A stretch of DNA of 64,000 bases from Zantedeschia hybrid cultivar (GCA_030544215.1 JARZZO010000003.1:17865879-17929878), one strand, 5' to 3'. Positions 1 to 12,500 are shown, counted from the stretch's first letter. Program-made: numbers and translations. The notes: generated by a model not told the origin, from the letters alone.

Positions 1-491
1 GATCGGTGTTCCCTAGAGCCTTACATGTCATTATGTTGGATGTTTTCTTTGTTTTACTTCTATTGCCATTTTCTTCCTTCATGGTGATTTGTGGGAGAAA
101 ACGCATTGCCTCAAATGCCTTGGTGCTCGCCTAGGCATTTGAGACTAATGTAAGGCCTTGGTTTCCTCGCTCACCTCTTCCCTTTAACTATATAGCTTTC
201 CCTTACTTCCCTGCCTACACACCCATGCTTCATTCTTGTTAGGATCCAAGTGATATCATATCCTTGGAGTGACTCTAGCGAAATAACAATCTGTGGAATC
301 TCCTTTTCACAGAGGTCTGGCCTGAAGATGGGGCACCAACCATTCCCTCCTGCATATCTGCACCGTTGCTTCAGGGCTGGAGCTTCCTTGCCACTGTCTT
401 AGGAATACCATAAAGAAATTAGTTATAACTAGGGAGACTGTCCAGAATTGATTTGCGAAGACCACTCTACCTCCATTAGGAGGGATAGGGG

Positions 492-675
492 ACTGTAGGC
501 GATTTGTGAATGTGACAGGACTTGCAATCTGGCAGCTGCGCAGAATGATCAATGTATTACCTAAAATGCAACACTTTGTTGCCACTGTAGGCGATTTGTG
601 AATGTGACAGGACTTGCAATCTGGCAGCTGCGCAGAATGATCAATGTATTACCTAAAATGCAACACTTTGTTGCC
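492..675. repeat. Perfect 92-bp tandem duplication
   Basis: Bases 492-583 and 584-675 are the same 92-bp sequence, head to tail, with no difference that I can see. The unit begins ACTGTAGGCG and ends TTTGTTGCC. No ORF or gene is associated. The identity suggests a recent replication-slippage or unequal-crossover duplication, or an assembly artefact. Confidence 0.95.
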
Positions 676-765
676 ATACAGATGGAAAGGACTAACTGTG
701 CCATCTACAGAAACTGGAAAGCATGTTTGAAATCCTATAGTTGGTTGTTGAAACTAGATTTATAA

Positions 766-983
766 GAGGAATGCTAATATACCACACTTTTTACCACCCA
801 CTTTGCCATACTCATTGGGAGCCATTTGATCGCTTGATCAAACAGCTATCATTAAGTACACTTGTTGCACAAAAAGTTGTGTCAAAAGTGACTTTAATAA
901 GAACCATCCGATCAAGCGATCAAATGGTCCCTAAGGAGTCTAGGAAAGTGGGCGGTAAGAAGTGTGGGATATTAGCATTACTC
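766..983. mobile_element. 218-bp MITE with long terminal inverted repeats (Mutator- or hAT-like)
   Basis: The ends are inverted copies over about 48 bp: GAGGAATGCTAATAT at the left, and GAGTAATGCTAATAT when the right end is reverse complemented. They continue with matching ACACTT..TTACC and CCCACTTT blocks. The flanks are GATTTATAA (757-765) and AATTTATAA (984-992), a 9-bp target duplication with one mismatch, or ATTTATAA if 8 bp. Nine bases suggests a Mutator-like element, eight a hAT. It is non-coding. The centre also holds a palindrome around ATCAAGCGATCAAATGG, and a relic of that core recurs near 42840-42900. Confidence 0.8.
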
Positions 984-2220
984 AATTTATAAAGAGGATA
1001 TCTTTTCTCAGCTGGATTTCATTCTTCAATAGGACTTGGTCACATATTATTAGAGATATCCTGGAGGATGGGTTATATATTTTGGAGATGTTGGGATGGG
1101 ATGAGGTTTTTTTTTGTTTGGGCAAAGGCTTGACACTTAACTCCTTTTCCCTTGAGCAAGTTGGATGTATATAACTTCTTTTTCTCTCATCCCTCCCTCT
1201 TCCTTTTCTTTCTTCCTTTATTACCTTCTCGTTTCTTTCTTTTTGAGTGAGGTTTTTTGTCATATTTCTAACATGGAAGACATGCATGCCATGGCTTTAC
1301 TTCTAAAAACTTGATAAAACAAGCACTTCTTGGGAACATTGATGAAGACCCCAAATCTTTAAACTTTTGTTGTCTTGAATGGAAATATGACTTTTATGCA
1401 ACACTAATTTGATTTCACAGAATAAATGTACTGTTGTAGCCCAAGCACCATATTTTAGTGCAACAAAAACGTTTCTTGGATTTATCTTTCCTGATGCAAA
1501 TGCATCTCTTTGAAGAAAAAAAATACAGTACATGATTTAATCATAAAATTAGAAGCAGCGTTTTAATGAAGCTTAAATTCTGTAGGGTCATTTATAGTTT
1601 TCCACAAATACATCTTCTCCACCATACTCCCACATGATGCCGCCTTTGTCCACAAATCCCTCTAAGGTCCATGACAGCCTGCCCTCATCTAAAAACACAG
1701 TTTGACCTTCACATCCCCTGCAGCACATGGATGCCACCTCTTTAGTCACCGACTAACCATCTACGTTGCCTCCATCTTGCAGCATGCAATTCCATTCTTC
1801 CTCAGCTGCCGCTTCTCGCCTCCACTTTGCTGACAAACTGCTGTTGCTCGTTGCCCTTCATTTACAGCCACCATTCCGTGTCCTTCCTCTATGGTCACTG
1901 CTTGTCACTTAGCCCTGTCGGCAAGGCCACCCTCATATGACTACTGCTCTGTCACCACCTTGTCACTGCCGGGCGCTTCCAACATGCTGACCACATGCAG
2001 ACTTTGTGGTGATATCCCCCTGTCCTTTCTTTGCCTTCTAAACTTTGAAATCAAAGAGAAAAGTTGAGGATCACTTTATCCATCACTAAGTAATGCCCAA
2101 CTTTTGTAGTAAATGGAATCTCTGCACAACTTTGAGGATCAATTAACTTTTATGTTGTGATTGATTGTTCAAATTGTTTGGGTGTGTTTTTTATAATCTT
2201 CTTTTATTATTTACACCATA
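984..2220. other. Intergenic, no gene recognised
   Basis: AT-rich non-coding sequence with pyrimidine-rich stretches (1170-1250). Only short ORFs with no recognisable family are present. I see no RNA gene and no element ends here. Confidence 0.6.
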
Positions 2221-2310
2221 GTTGTCAAGGTAGTAAGGTGATCCAAGGCGTGCTTCGAGTTCCAGAGCACCTAAGCGGTTAGGCTCCCGCCTAGGCGTAC
2301 ACTTAGGAAT
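2221..2310. mobile_element. Fragment of a GCCTAGGCG-type hAT terminus
   Basis: The stretch has GTTGTCAAGG followed by CCTAAGCGGTTAGGC and CCCGCCTAGGCG. The same kind of sequence forms the ends of the complete hAT-like MITE at 6479-7183. A matching right end was not found, so this is a fragment. The sequence up to about 3540 is AT-rich and otherwise featureless apart from a (TG)n run at 2743-2770. Confidence 0.45.
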
Positions 2311-2740
2311 AATATATTTAATATTACACCAATATAACATTAACATGAAACTTATAAGAAAATAACACTAATATGATATTAACATGAAAACTAATAAAGT
2401 AGTCTATTACAAATTTACAATGAAGTATCAAAGTTAAATGTGTAACTGAAAAATAATTACAAAAAATAAAATTTCATAATAAAAAATACTGACTGAATAT
2501 TTGTTGACCTTCTTCTTCCAAAATCTACAACATAATGCTCACAACAACAATGTATAGATGATGAAATAATGTGAAAGGCATATGGGTTCAATTTTCCTTG
2601 TTTTTACTGTTGTATAATGGACATGATCATTCTTTTGAACTTTTACATTATTATATCTTATTATTTTATTTTGAAATGTGCACTGTTCGAGATCTACAAA
2701 TTGGGACCTTATAGTCATCTTCAACATTACTTCCACAATT

Positions 2741-2742
<2 letters not shown>

Positions 2743-2770
<28 letters not shown>
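2743..2770. repeat. (TG)n microsatellite
   Basis: An uninterrupted TG dinucleotide run inside AT-rich intergenic DNA. Confidence 0.95.
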
Positions 2771-2771
<1 letters not shown>

Positions 2772-3544
2772 TAGATCATGATATGTCAAAGTAAATGCAG
2801 AATCACCAATCTTCTGCTCCCCCTCCTTGTCTGGCTCTTTTTCTCCCTATAATTTCTCTTTCCTCCCTAAATTTGGATATTGATTCGGTTCATGTGAAGG
2901 AGCAAAGGTCTATGTATCTGCTTCCAACCAAATTGCAAGTAGATAAGGGCCTAAGATACTAAGAGGCTAAGACAACAACCCCCATATTTGTGGTCTACAT
3001 GACGAAACCTAAAATTGATCTGCATGTGAAGGGGCGTGTTAGAATATTCCCACATTGAAAGAGGGACAAAACAAACAATGCTTAAACATATGGTGCTTGC
3101 TTCACTCAATGCCTTGAGTTTTTGAGTAATGTTAGAGAGGAGCACTCCTATGGGCTCAGCTCAGCGAGTGACAATTTCCCAACTTATGTTAGGTAACAAT
3201 GACTCCAACGAACAATGCCATTGCCCTTCACCGTTGGTAAGGATGAGTCTGGTACTCCCTCCCTCTCCCCCGCAACCCTAACCACGCACATGCACATACA
3301 CTACTGGCTGTGGCTTTTCTCCCTCTATCTCTCTTTTGAAAGGGTAGACGGTCCAGGAAAATAAGGACAACTTTTCAGAATTAATAAAGTTTAGTGTTTA
3401 AAAGTATGAGCAATTATTTGAAAACTTTACATATTTTCTAGTATATAGGCTTGAACTAGTGACTCTTGAGTGGGCAAACTTTAGGCTCTTTAAACTATAA
3501 TCGCCTAGAATTGACAAGTTTCTATGTAACCCTGATTTGATTAG

Positions 3545-5890
3545 TATTGTCAGCTATGTTGTCAGAAGCATGTGGCGACCTTGGGGGGTTGCCTTACCCT
3601 CAAATGCACATACGAAAGTCGTAAAAATGACTTGTTCCTCCACTTAAATATAACAAATAAGTTGAAAATCTACCAAATTGAAATAAAATTTAATCAAACC
3701 AAGATGTAATCAACAAATTCATATAAATTTTGATGCAAAATAAACACACTATAAACGAAAATTTATGAAATAAGTGCTTAAGTAACATACCATAAGCACA
3801 CAAATTCATGCTAAATAAGTCTATTACAAGATCCAAATGTTTTTCAAAGAAGACAATGTATCCAAATAAGTCCATTAATGCATTCTTATAATAAAGTTTT
3901 TTCTCTCAATCTTCACTCATTTGCCACTCTTAGAATCGTAATCTTTCGCAAGTAGAAATTCACCCTCCAATATGTCTATTGTATCATCAGAACCAATTTT
4001 AGCCTCATCAATAGACTCCAATGTAGAATTTATTGCATCCATTTTCCCCTTCCCTAAGCAATGCTTCTTTGACGCCGACTTGTATATAGACCTCCTTCTT
4101 CATTAATTCTTGCAGCAATTTCATCTCTTAGCACGCAAGGTTTTCATCTTTATGCACAAAGTCTTTATCATCATGAGGATGCACTATCCACTCATTACAG
4201 TCATCAATATCATCCAAAGTTATAGGAAACTTATTTTGTTAGAAACATAGAAAGTAATCTCAAAGACATTGATTGTATTGCACAAAAATAATACCATTTA
4301 GCTACTTTCTCTCCAGATTAGAAACGTGGAAAGTAATCTCAAGGACATTGATTTTATTGCATGAAAACAAGACCATTTAGCTACTTTTACTCCAACCTAT
4401 TCCTTTTCTTAGTATGCACCTAATAAAAAAATATTATTTTCATATTAATAAGTCAATAAATAAAAAATAAATATAAGATATGTGATGCAAAAAAGTTAAT
4501 GAAGATCTAACCTGTTCAAATGTATTCTAGTTGCATTCACAATTAGATGCACTACAAGTTAGGCTTAAGATGTGAATAACCATCTTTTGTAGGTCAGAGG
4601 TTTTACTCCTAAAATCAACCCACCAATTAACCACACGACACATTTAAATAAAATTAGTTTTAATTTTAACAATAAATTAATGAATAAAAGTCAAAGTTTA
4701 AATATACCAAGATTAGCTATGGTCCGTCGCTTGATGGCCATTTCCCTCTCAAGGAAGCCCATGGTATTCCTATAATATGCTAGTTCCTTTGTTATCTTAG
4801 CTTATATTTTAGGATTAAGAATTAGCTTCTAACTACAATCATAAAGTCCTTGTTTCATGTATCAGAATCAATCTTTGGATTAGAAGAATAAAACTGAGGA
4901 TTGAGGTAGCTATATATAAAGGACGATGAAATAGAAAATTCCACTTCCTATCAATGATATATCAAAGTGGGCCATACTTATCCACCTTTCCACCCAGAGC
5001 ATTCTTGATGCCTTCCTTGACATGCTTCATGGCTTAGAAAATATAATCAAAACAACCCCATTCCTGACGTGCTTTATATAGTTGGCTTTTCTCCATCAAC
5101 CAATCCTAAAACGAGGAAAAGAAGTTTGAATATTGTCAATATATAAACAACTCCATTCCAAAATCGCATCTTCACAATTGTGTCTTATACCTTCTTTCTT
5201 TTACCTTTTCTTGTCCATCAATCGTTAAAAGTTCAATTAGTAGATGATATAAACATTCTCCTCAAGTCATCTTTATAATCTAATAAATTTTACAGATTAA
5301 GATAGTTGGTGGCAAAGTAGGTCACAGTTGTACGCACAAGATTCTTTTTATTTATATGTTGTCTTAAGATAATAAGCACCCTCTTATGTACATAGATAAA
5401 TGTGGTCGCCATCTTTGCCTTCCACATCGTACACTGGATTAGAGATATCATGTAAAGTTCTCTAATATTAAGTCTATACAATGAGTAGATGGTGTCAAAA
5501 AAAATGAGGGTGGGCTACCATCAACTCCCTTGAGCCACATAACTTGCTTCATTGTTCATGATAATGTGTATCACATTGTCCACACCAATTGTTATGATTA
5601 TCTTGTCTAACAAGTTTGTCAATTACTTTACCCTTTCAACATATTGTGATGCGTCAATAGATCTTTAGAATACATTTTTAATAGGTGAATTGACCAAGAA
5701 GTTGACTAAAATGTGCCTCTTTTTCATTTGTCCTTGCATGATGCATAATGGTACAACCGTATTTTACCAAACTTTTTAATAGGTGAATTGACCAAAAAGT
5801 TGACTAAATGTGCCTCTTTTTCATTTGTCCATGCATGATGCATAATGGTACAACCATATTTTACCAAAGTAACTTTTTATATGTACTCCA
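3545..5890 (-). pseudogene. Decayed hAT (DUF659-type) transposase copy, minus strand
   Basis: Read on the minus strand, 5290-5481 encodes a fragment ending TYFATNYLNL, preceded by TTFIYVHKRVLIILRQ and KKNLVRTTV. This matches the conserved hAT transposase block that usually reads close to TTFIYNH, then LVRPAVTRFATNFL. Further toward its 3' end the minus strand aligns with the plus-strand copy at 7270-9860. Shared landmarks include 4531-4620 against 8570-8660 (hAT dimerisation region), 4140-4215 against 9176-9245, and 3690-3850 against 9540-9700 at roughly 80% by eye. Many stops and indels are present, so it is not functional. A short tandem duplication (5677-5776 and 5777-5870) lies at its 5' side. 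Confidence 0.7.
5677..5870. repeat. About 100-bp diverged tandem duplication
   Basis: Two copies of a segment holding TTAATAGGTGAATTGACC and CATGATGCATAATGG lie head to tail, with a few differences. The plus-strand transposase copy carries one matching segment at about 7300-7370, so the duplication arose in the minus-strand copy. Confidence 0.8.
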
Positions 5891-5984
5891 ATTCTCAAGT
5901 CTTTTGTATTTCTTTTTGAAGAAAAGTCTCATAGATCTCATAAAAATTAAGATCTTTCAATCTTGGATCAAATTCATTTATAGG

Positions 5985-6463
5985 TTCTAACGTTGTTTTA
6001 ATTATTCAGACGTACGATATTAAATTGGATCTCAATTTAATATTTCCACCTAACTATGTATTAGATGACTCTTTCTCGTGTCTCATTTTCATGCTTCTTG
6101 TTATTGATAGATTTGTCTTTTGGATCTTTAAGATTTGGAATGCAGAATCTACACAATGAATCTTTTATCTATAGAAGCTTTACAAGCATGTCGTCAAGTT
6201 GATTCATCCTAAAGGATGAATATTTGAAAGTCGAATCCCTAAGAAGATCATCTTGACCTTTTTCTTTGCTAAGAAGGTCATCTTGACTTCCAAAGATTCA
6301 TCGTATGAGGTGAATCAACTTGATGACATGCTTATGAGGCCTCCATAGATGAAAGGTCTATTGGATAGAGAAGGGGTCATCTGATATATAGCTAGGTGAA
6401 TGTATCAAGCTGAGATCCCATTCAACATCGTGCGTCTAAATAAATTTCCAAATAATGTTGGAA
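5985..6463. mobile_element. 479-bp fold-back element
   Basis: Almost the whole length is an inverted repeat centred near 6260. The left arm (about 5985-6250) pairs with the right arm (about 6260-6463). Paired landmarks are CAAGTTGATTCATCC with its counterpart GGTGAATCAACTTGATGAC, and CAGACGTACG with CGTGCGTCTA. The ends read TTCTAACGTTG and, reverse complemented, TTCCAACATT. The flanks TTTATAGG (5977-5984) and GCTATAGG (6464-6471) may be an 8-bp target duplication with two mismatches. It is non-coding and could form a long hairpin RNA. Confidence 0.7.
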
Positions 6464-6478
6464 GCTATAGGACAATTC

Positions 6479-7183
6479 ATTGTTTTCAAGGCATCGCCTA
6501 GGCGACAAGGCATTCCATGTCGCCCAAGGCGACCTGTCGCCTAGGCGAGCAGCCTATTAAGGCGCTCGCCTAGGCCACCTAAGGGTGCCCTGCCCACCTA
6601 AGGCCTGCCCAGCCCGCTTTGCTTTGGAAATAACTTGCCTTCTTTTAGGTTTGCTTTAGTTATGAGTATTTCTACAAAACTTCCCATTCTTTATGTCAAG
6701 ATAAGGAAATGACGATCAAACTTCTCACTCGGTTCCCACTTTCGATGGAATTCTTTTGCTAGCATATAACTTGTTTCCTCTCTCTCATTGTCATTAGAAA
6801 GAACGGAATCTTAGATGTATCTTATACTTTCTTTACATGTCATGACATTTAACTAGTAAGTTTCATATCTTTCATCTTGATTGACAGGTACTCCTGAATT
6901 CTCATTGATTTTTTTCTAATTCATTTGCTCATGTTTCTTAATATTTGCCATTTATTATATTTTTTTCTTCTACATTATATATGCTGAATGAATGCCATTG
7001 CTAGTTTGCTACCCTTGTATTAGATAAAAATAGTATTTAATATGGTGGAAAATGTAGATAGTATTCCTCTTGAAACGTACTAGGTTATATAAACTAGGCT
7101 TCGCCTAAGTACCTCGCCTTGTCGCCTGAGCAATAAGGTGGTAGGCCACCGCCTTGGTCGCCTTTGCCGCCTTGACAATATTG
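6479..7183. mobile_element. 705-bp hAT-like MITE with GCCTAGGCG-rich ends
   Basis: It is flanked by perfect copies of GGACAATTC (6470-6478 and 7184-7192). The left end reads TGTTTTCAAGGC followed by GCCTAGGCGAC repeats, and the right end reads GCCGCCTTGACAATATTG, so the termini are inverted. The left subterminal region (6490-6610) is packed with GGCG/CGCC words. The interior is AT-rich and non-coding. The 8-9-bp target duplication and the termini fit a non-autonomous hAT element. The transposase relics on both sides have similar GGCGACC/GGTCGCC ends, so it may be a deletion derivative of the same family. Confidence 0.75.
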
Positions 7184-7269
7184 GGACAATTCGATTTGAG
7201 ATTAAAAGAGCCTAGTTTTTATGAGATTCGTGAGATCCTTCTCTAAAAGAAAATACAACAGACTCAAGA

Positions 7270-9860
7270 ATTTGTTGATATATAAAAGTTTTTGGATAAA
7301 GTATCGTTGTACCATTATGCTTGATGCATGAATGAATGTGAAAGGTTGTTTTTCAACTTTTTGGTCAATTCATGTTTTGAAAATATATTCTTGAGATTTA
7401 TTGGTGGATCCCTATCTGTTAAAGATGCAAAGCTATTGATGGACTTATTAGACAAGATAGTTATAAAAGTTGGTGTGGACAATGTGATACATGTTCTCGC
7501 TGACATTGAAACAAGTTGTGTGGCTACAAGGAGAATGCTAATGGCAGCTGATCCTCATTTGGTTTGGACACCATGTGCTGCGCATTGCATAGACTTAATA
7601 TTAGAGGAGATTTTCAAGATATCTTTAGTCAAGTGTACCATTTGAAAGATGAGGATAGTTACCACATTTATATATCCGCATACGAGGGTGCTTGTTATGA
7701 GCAAGTGTTTAAATCAAAGAATTTTGTATGTATAGCCGTGACCATTTTACCACCAACTACCTTAATATGTAAAGTTCATTACATTCAGGTGGCTTGAGGA
7801 GAATACGTCTATTGGTTGGACTTTTACCAACTAACGAACAAGAAAAGATGAAGGAAGGAAGACACAGGACCAAGGATGGCAGTACCGATATCGGTGGGTA
7901 CCGGTACCGGTATGTACCGGCCGGTACCGGCCTAGTACCTGTCCGGTACCGGCCGATACCCTTTAAATTAAGGGCACCGGTGCCGGCTGATACCGGTACA
8001 TACCGGCAGGTACGTACCGGTATCGGCCGGTACTGCCAACCATGCACAAGACATAATTTTGAAAATTCAAATTTAAAATGGAGTTGTTTATACGTTGAGA
8101 ATATTTAAGCCTTTTGTCATAGTTTTGAGGTTGACTGATGGAGAAAACCAGTTATAAAACATGCCAGGAAAAGCATGAAGAATGTTCTAAGTGGAAAGGT
8201 GAATAAGTATGGCCCCATTTTGGGAGATCATTGATAGGAGCAGGATTTTCAGCTTCATGTAGGTTACTATCTTAACCATCAGTTTTATTAATTTAATCCA
8301 GAGATTAATTCTGATGGTGAAGTCGAAGGATTTGATGATTGTATTAAAAAGTTAGTCCTGATCTTAAAATACAATATGAGATTACAAAGGAATTGGTATG
8401 TTATAGAAATGCTAGGAATGCCTTTGGGAGGGAAATGATCATAAGATGATGGAGTGCCGCTAATCTTGGTTTATTTCTTTATAAGTTTTAAGCTTTATTA
8501 ATTATTTTCTTATTAAGATAAAAATTAATTTTTATTTAGATGTGTCATGTAATTCATTGGTAGATTAATCTTGGGAGCAAAGTCCCTAACCTGCAAAAGC
8601 TGGTTATTCACATCTTTAGTCTAACCTATGGTGCATCAAGTTGTGAATGCAACTGGAATACATTTGAGCAGGTTGTATGTGTATTATTGTCTTTGAATCA
8701 GATGTCTTATGCTTATTTTTTTTTATTAATATAAAAATAATATTGTGTTAGATACATACTAAGGCTCCCTTTGGAAACACTTTCGAAAAGGTAGCTTACG
8801 GCATGTCCCACTTATGGGAGCTGTGGGTCCCACCACAATCATGCTAAGCTGTGGCAAAATCTCCAAAAGCCATTGGGACGTTGCTTGTTCTCTCTCCTCT
8901 CTCCCCCTCCACCTTGAGTCTATCTCTTTCCTCCTCTCAAAAAGTGGATTATAGATAAAAAAATTTAAAAGGATAGCATTTAATGGGGCTGTCCCCCACT
9001 TTTTCCTTCCAATCATCGGAAAGCCTCAAACTTACGTGTATCCAAACGCTACCTGAGGAAAAGAATATGTTGGAGTAAAAAAAGTTGAATGATATCATCT
9101 TTGTGTAATACAATCAACATCTTCAAGATCGCTTTCTACATTTTCGACAAACTGAGTTTGATCTTATAATTTTGGATGATATTGATAATTATAATGATTG
9201 GATATTCTATCCTCATGATGATAAAGACTTTGTACATGAAGATTAGGGCCTCTTGTGGCTAGAAGTTGAAATTATTGCAGTGCAAGGATTGATGAAGAAG
9301 GTCTAAGTACAATGTCGGCATCAAAGACATTGTTTAAGAAAGAGGAAAGTGCTTGCAACAAGTTCTACATTATAGTCTACTGATGGGGTTGAGATTAACT
9401 TTAATGATAAGCGTTGGAGGGTGAATTTCTACTTGAGGATGATGAACATTTTTAGAATGACAAATGAGTGAGGGTTGAGAGAGGAAATTCTATTATAGGA
9501 ATGTATTAATAGACTTGTTTAGATATGTTGTTCTCTTTGAGAAATATTTGGATCTTGTAATAGACTTATTTAGTATGAATTTACGTATTTATGGTGTCTT
9601 ATTTCGTACTTATTTTATAAATTTTTATTTTGTTGTGTGCTTATTTAGCATCATAATTTGTATGATTTGTTAATTACATCTTGATTTGATTACATTTTGT
9701 TTGAAAGTGGATTTGATTACATTTTATTTCAATTTGGGTGAGAACTTATTTGATTATATTTGAGTGGAGGAATAAGTCATTTTGTATGATTTTTATATGT
9801 GCTTTTGAGTCTTTGACAAAGGCCTTTGAGGTTGAGATGACCCCCAGTTGCCTTGGTCAC
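7270..9860 (+). pseudogene. Decayed hAT (DUF659-type) transposase copy, plus strand
   Basis: The open segment at 7328-7645 encodes a block with LLDKIVIKVGVDNVIHVLAD and then PHLVWTPCAAHCIDLILEEI. This is the classical DUF659/hAT signature, in which WTPCAAHC is nearly invariant. About 8570-8665 encodes NLQKLVIHIFSLTYGASSC followed by a C-x-W-NTFEQ-like end, matching the C-terminal hAT dimerisation domain. Between them the frame is broken and a GGTACCGG-rich element sits at 7877-8038. The family catalyses cut-and-paste transposition; this copy cannot. It is the inverted counterpart of the relic at 3545-5890. Confidence 0.8.
7877..8038. mobile_element. 162-bp GGTACCGG palindrome cluster with TGGCAGTACCG inverted ends
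   Basis: The segment begins TGGCAGTACCGATATCGG and ends CCGGTACTGCCA, so the 11-bp termini TGGCAGTACCG are perfect inverted repeats. Inside, GGTACCGG, GTACCGGC and CCGATACC words recur every 8-15 bases on both strands, and there are many KpnI-type palindromes. It interrupts the hAT transposase relic, so it is probably a small insertion element. I could not find a convincing target duplication. Confidence 0.65.
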
Positions 9861-12490
9861 CTCACGCCTCTGACTACATATCATAGAACAGTATTAGATG
9901 CTTCGAATCTGCAGTTTCCTGATCCTCTTGCGCATTGGTGCTCTTTGCCTGCTTTCAAGTATCTCCTATTAGCTCGTAGTCAGTTTGCTGGGCAGTGCAA
10001 CGAAACAATGAGATTTTGGGTATGAACTAGGACTCCCTCGTAAGGGGGAAAATGAATATCTTATCCAACATTGACCTTTCTGCATATTCTCAGCCAAAAA
10101 AAAGGTTCTCTAATAACATATATTGCTAAAAACAAAAGAAGCCATCACCTTTTGAGCTTCTCATTCGGTGAGCTATATATTCTCGGCCAAAATACCTTTC
10201 TAATTGGCAGTTTGGTCCAATGGCTGTCGCTCCTCTTTCAGTTTGAGACTTGATATTTGCTGTTTCTATTGCTTAATTGCATTGTAATTTCTCCCCTCCT
10301 TTACATTTTTCCTGCTATTATTTGTTTTTGAGATGGTTGATACCACATTTCATTAAATGAAAAATGAGTGTTGATGCATGCGTTGTATAGTTTCCCCTTA
10401 AAAGGCTATATGATCAGTACATGACAAAAAGACTTGCCACAAGGTGTGAGCTGAGAACTCTCCCTGCCAAAATTGCAAAGGGTTCTGGTTTTGTAACACC
10501 AAAGGTTAACAGTCCAGATTAACATGCACGAGGAGAAAAAGAGTATGCCAGCTAACGACTGGATGCCTGGCCTGTTGCAATAGGGGGAGGTTATTCATGA
10601 TTTTTCTAAGATGTGTTAATAGTGTATCAGGAAACTGCATTAACGTGTTCCACTTACAAAGGACATAAAATCGGATCTAGCCACTGAAACCATTCCGATC
10701 ACCTCAGCCCATGTCTTCATGTGTTCTCAACCCACTTGAGGAGTCCTGGTACATACTCTGCGATCTCCCCAAAACTCCTACTCTCCAAATTTCCCGATGG
10801 TTGGATGCAGAATTTACCACGCTCCACACATTATCCCGTGTATCTTTTCCTGCTCATGTTGCTTCTTTACTTTCTTTGCTTCTGTTTTTACTTCTTTTCT
10901 GCTTTGTCGCCATTTCCTATGTCTTTGCTTCTGTTTTTACTTCTTTTCTGCTTTGTCGCCATTTCCTATGTCTTAGTCACCCTCCAGTTGGTGCTGGTGG
11001 TCGGTTGTCTACTTCTCCATTTTTCATATTGTTCTAATTTGCAGTGTCAGGAAAGTTGAATAGCCCACAATTTTCCCTTTGGTTGCATTCCGTGCACAAA
11101 ATGCCTTGCACAGAAAAGGAAAAAAAGGACCCTATGTAGAATCTGGATTTTGAAAATACTTCAGATGATTCTGTGTAGTCTGTGTTCTTAAATTAAACTT
11201 TCCTTTTTATTTTCCTTCCCTTTTTGTTTGCCTCTCTATTGTGCGAGGTGAAGGGTCCTTACTGAAGCCCGCATTTCATGTCTCTGCTCTAACCTGTGAT
11301 ACGCGTTCATTTACTCTGGTGTAGTCTTGGCATTTGGTTGACAAAAATCTAGACATAGATTAGACCATTTTCCTTTCGGCGTCGGACTTTATATAAGTTT
11401 TGAATTAGAGAGACTTACTTCTGAAGGCTTCGTAATTTTGGTATTCATTCGTTTGGGAGTTACTAAGTTATTTTTGTTAAGCTTGGACTCGGATTTCATT
11501 TCGAGTCCTGTTCTCCATCTGGAATGTGCTGGTAACAAACAAATGCTGACAACAAGGGGCAGCATGAGCCTATGTGGAGCGGGCTATTATCTCCTGCTCT
11601 CTTAATATGCTATGAAAATTTATTTTCTTCAATAAAAGCAGTTGACCCTCTTAAATCTCACAATGACCTTAATACTGGTTTTGCTGTACCAGTTAAAATG
11701 AGTGTGCATGACTTCATTCTTTTTATGCTATTGTCAATGTTTGTCATGGCTTGGGTGAAGATATCGGTACGTGGAATGTGACACTAAATGGCTTTTTTGC
11801 ACATTAAATAGTCTAGTGGTTGTTTGAGGTGGTGCTTTGGAATGCCCTATTCAGATTAGTGATATAACATTGTATTCGTTAAATGTTTTAGGTGTAAGAA
11901 TCAGGAAAAATACTGGTAGAAGAGGCGGGCGCGCTTTAATAGATGCTTGTTCATTATTTAAAATGAAATTAGAGATGATTGTTCGTTTTCTCAGCCAATA
12001 TGCATATGCAGGCGTTTTCAAACATCAGCTGACTTGAAAATAACAACCCATGTTCAATTCTCATTGCCGGTGCACCTTTTGATTTATTATTTGGATGGAT
12101 ATTTCAATGATTCGGTCATAAATGGATCGTACAGTTGCAAACATTGTGTAGTGTCTTTAAATTGGGAACCCCCATCTTTCAGGGAGACTGGGTATGGGGC
12201 TAGTTGATTTGGAATTCTTCCAAGTTCTTTTTCCCCCTTGTCTCCTCCTTTCCGACATTGTCCATACAAGATTTGTACGTTGTTGTCTTGTATAGAAATT
12301 TGTGGAAGGAAACCATTGCATAAACTTGAAGAAAAATCCAAGGTGATGCGTAAGGGACTAAGGGTATAGAGCACGAACATATAGTGGTGCCACCCAGAAC
12401 TAGTATTGGTCGAGAGGTATCTTCAATAACTTGGAAGTTGAGGGTTGCAATTCGAGAACTCCGTCTTTCACCTGTCAGCTGATTGCCGCC
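9861..12490. other. Intergenic, no gene recognised
   Basis: Mixed-composition non-coding sequence. Several short ORFs occur (for example 10711-11059, with a Leu/Phe-rich translation caused by a pyrimidine-rich tract), but none shows a known domain or a partner exon I could support. It contains the 49-bp tandem duplication at 10874-10971. Confidence 0.5.
10874..10971. repeat. Perfect 49-bp tandem duplication
   Basis: Two identical head-to-tail copies (10874-10922 and 10923-10971) of a pyrimidine-rich unit beginning CTTTGCTTCTG and ending TTTCCTATGT. Short ORFs in two frames run through it, but they are explained by the repeat. Confidence 0.9.
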
Positions 12491-12500
12491 AATATTATAA

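Noticed and set aside
10711..11059. Two overlapping ORFs with hydrophobic translations resembling membrane segments
   Set aside because: The hydrophobic stretch comes from the pyrimidine-rich 49-bp tandem duplication, and neither ORF has a known domain.
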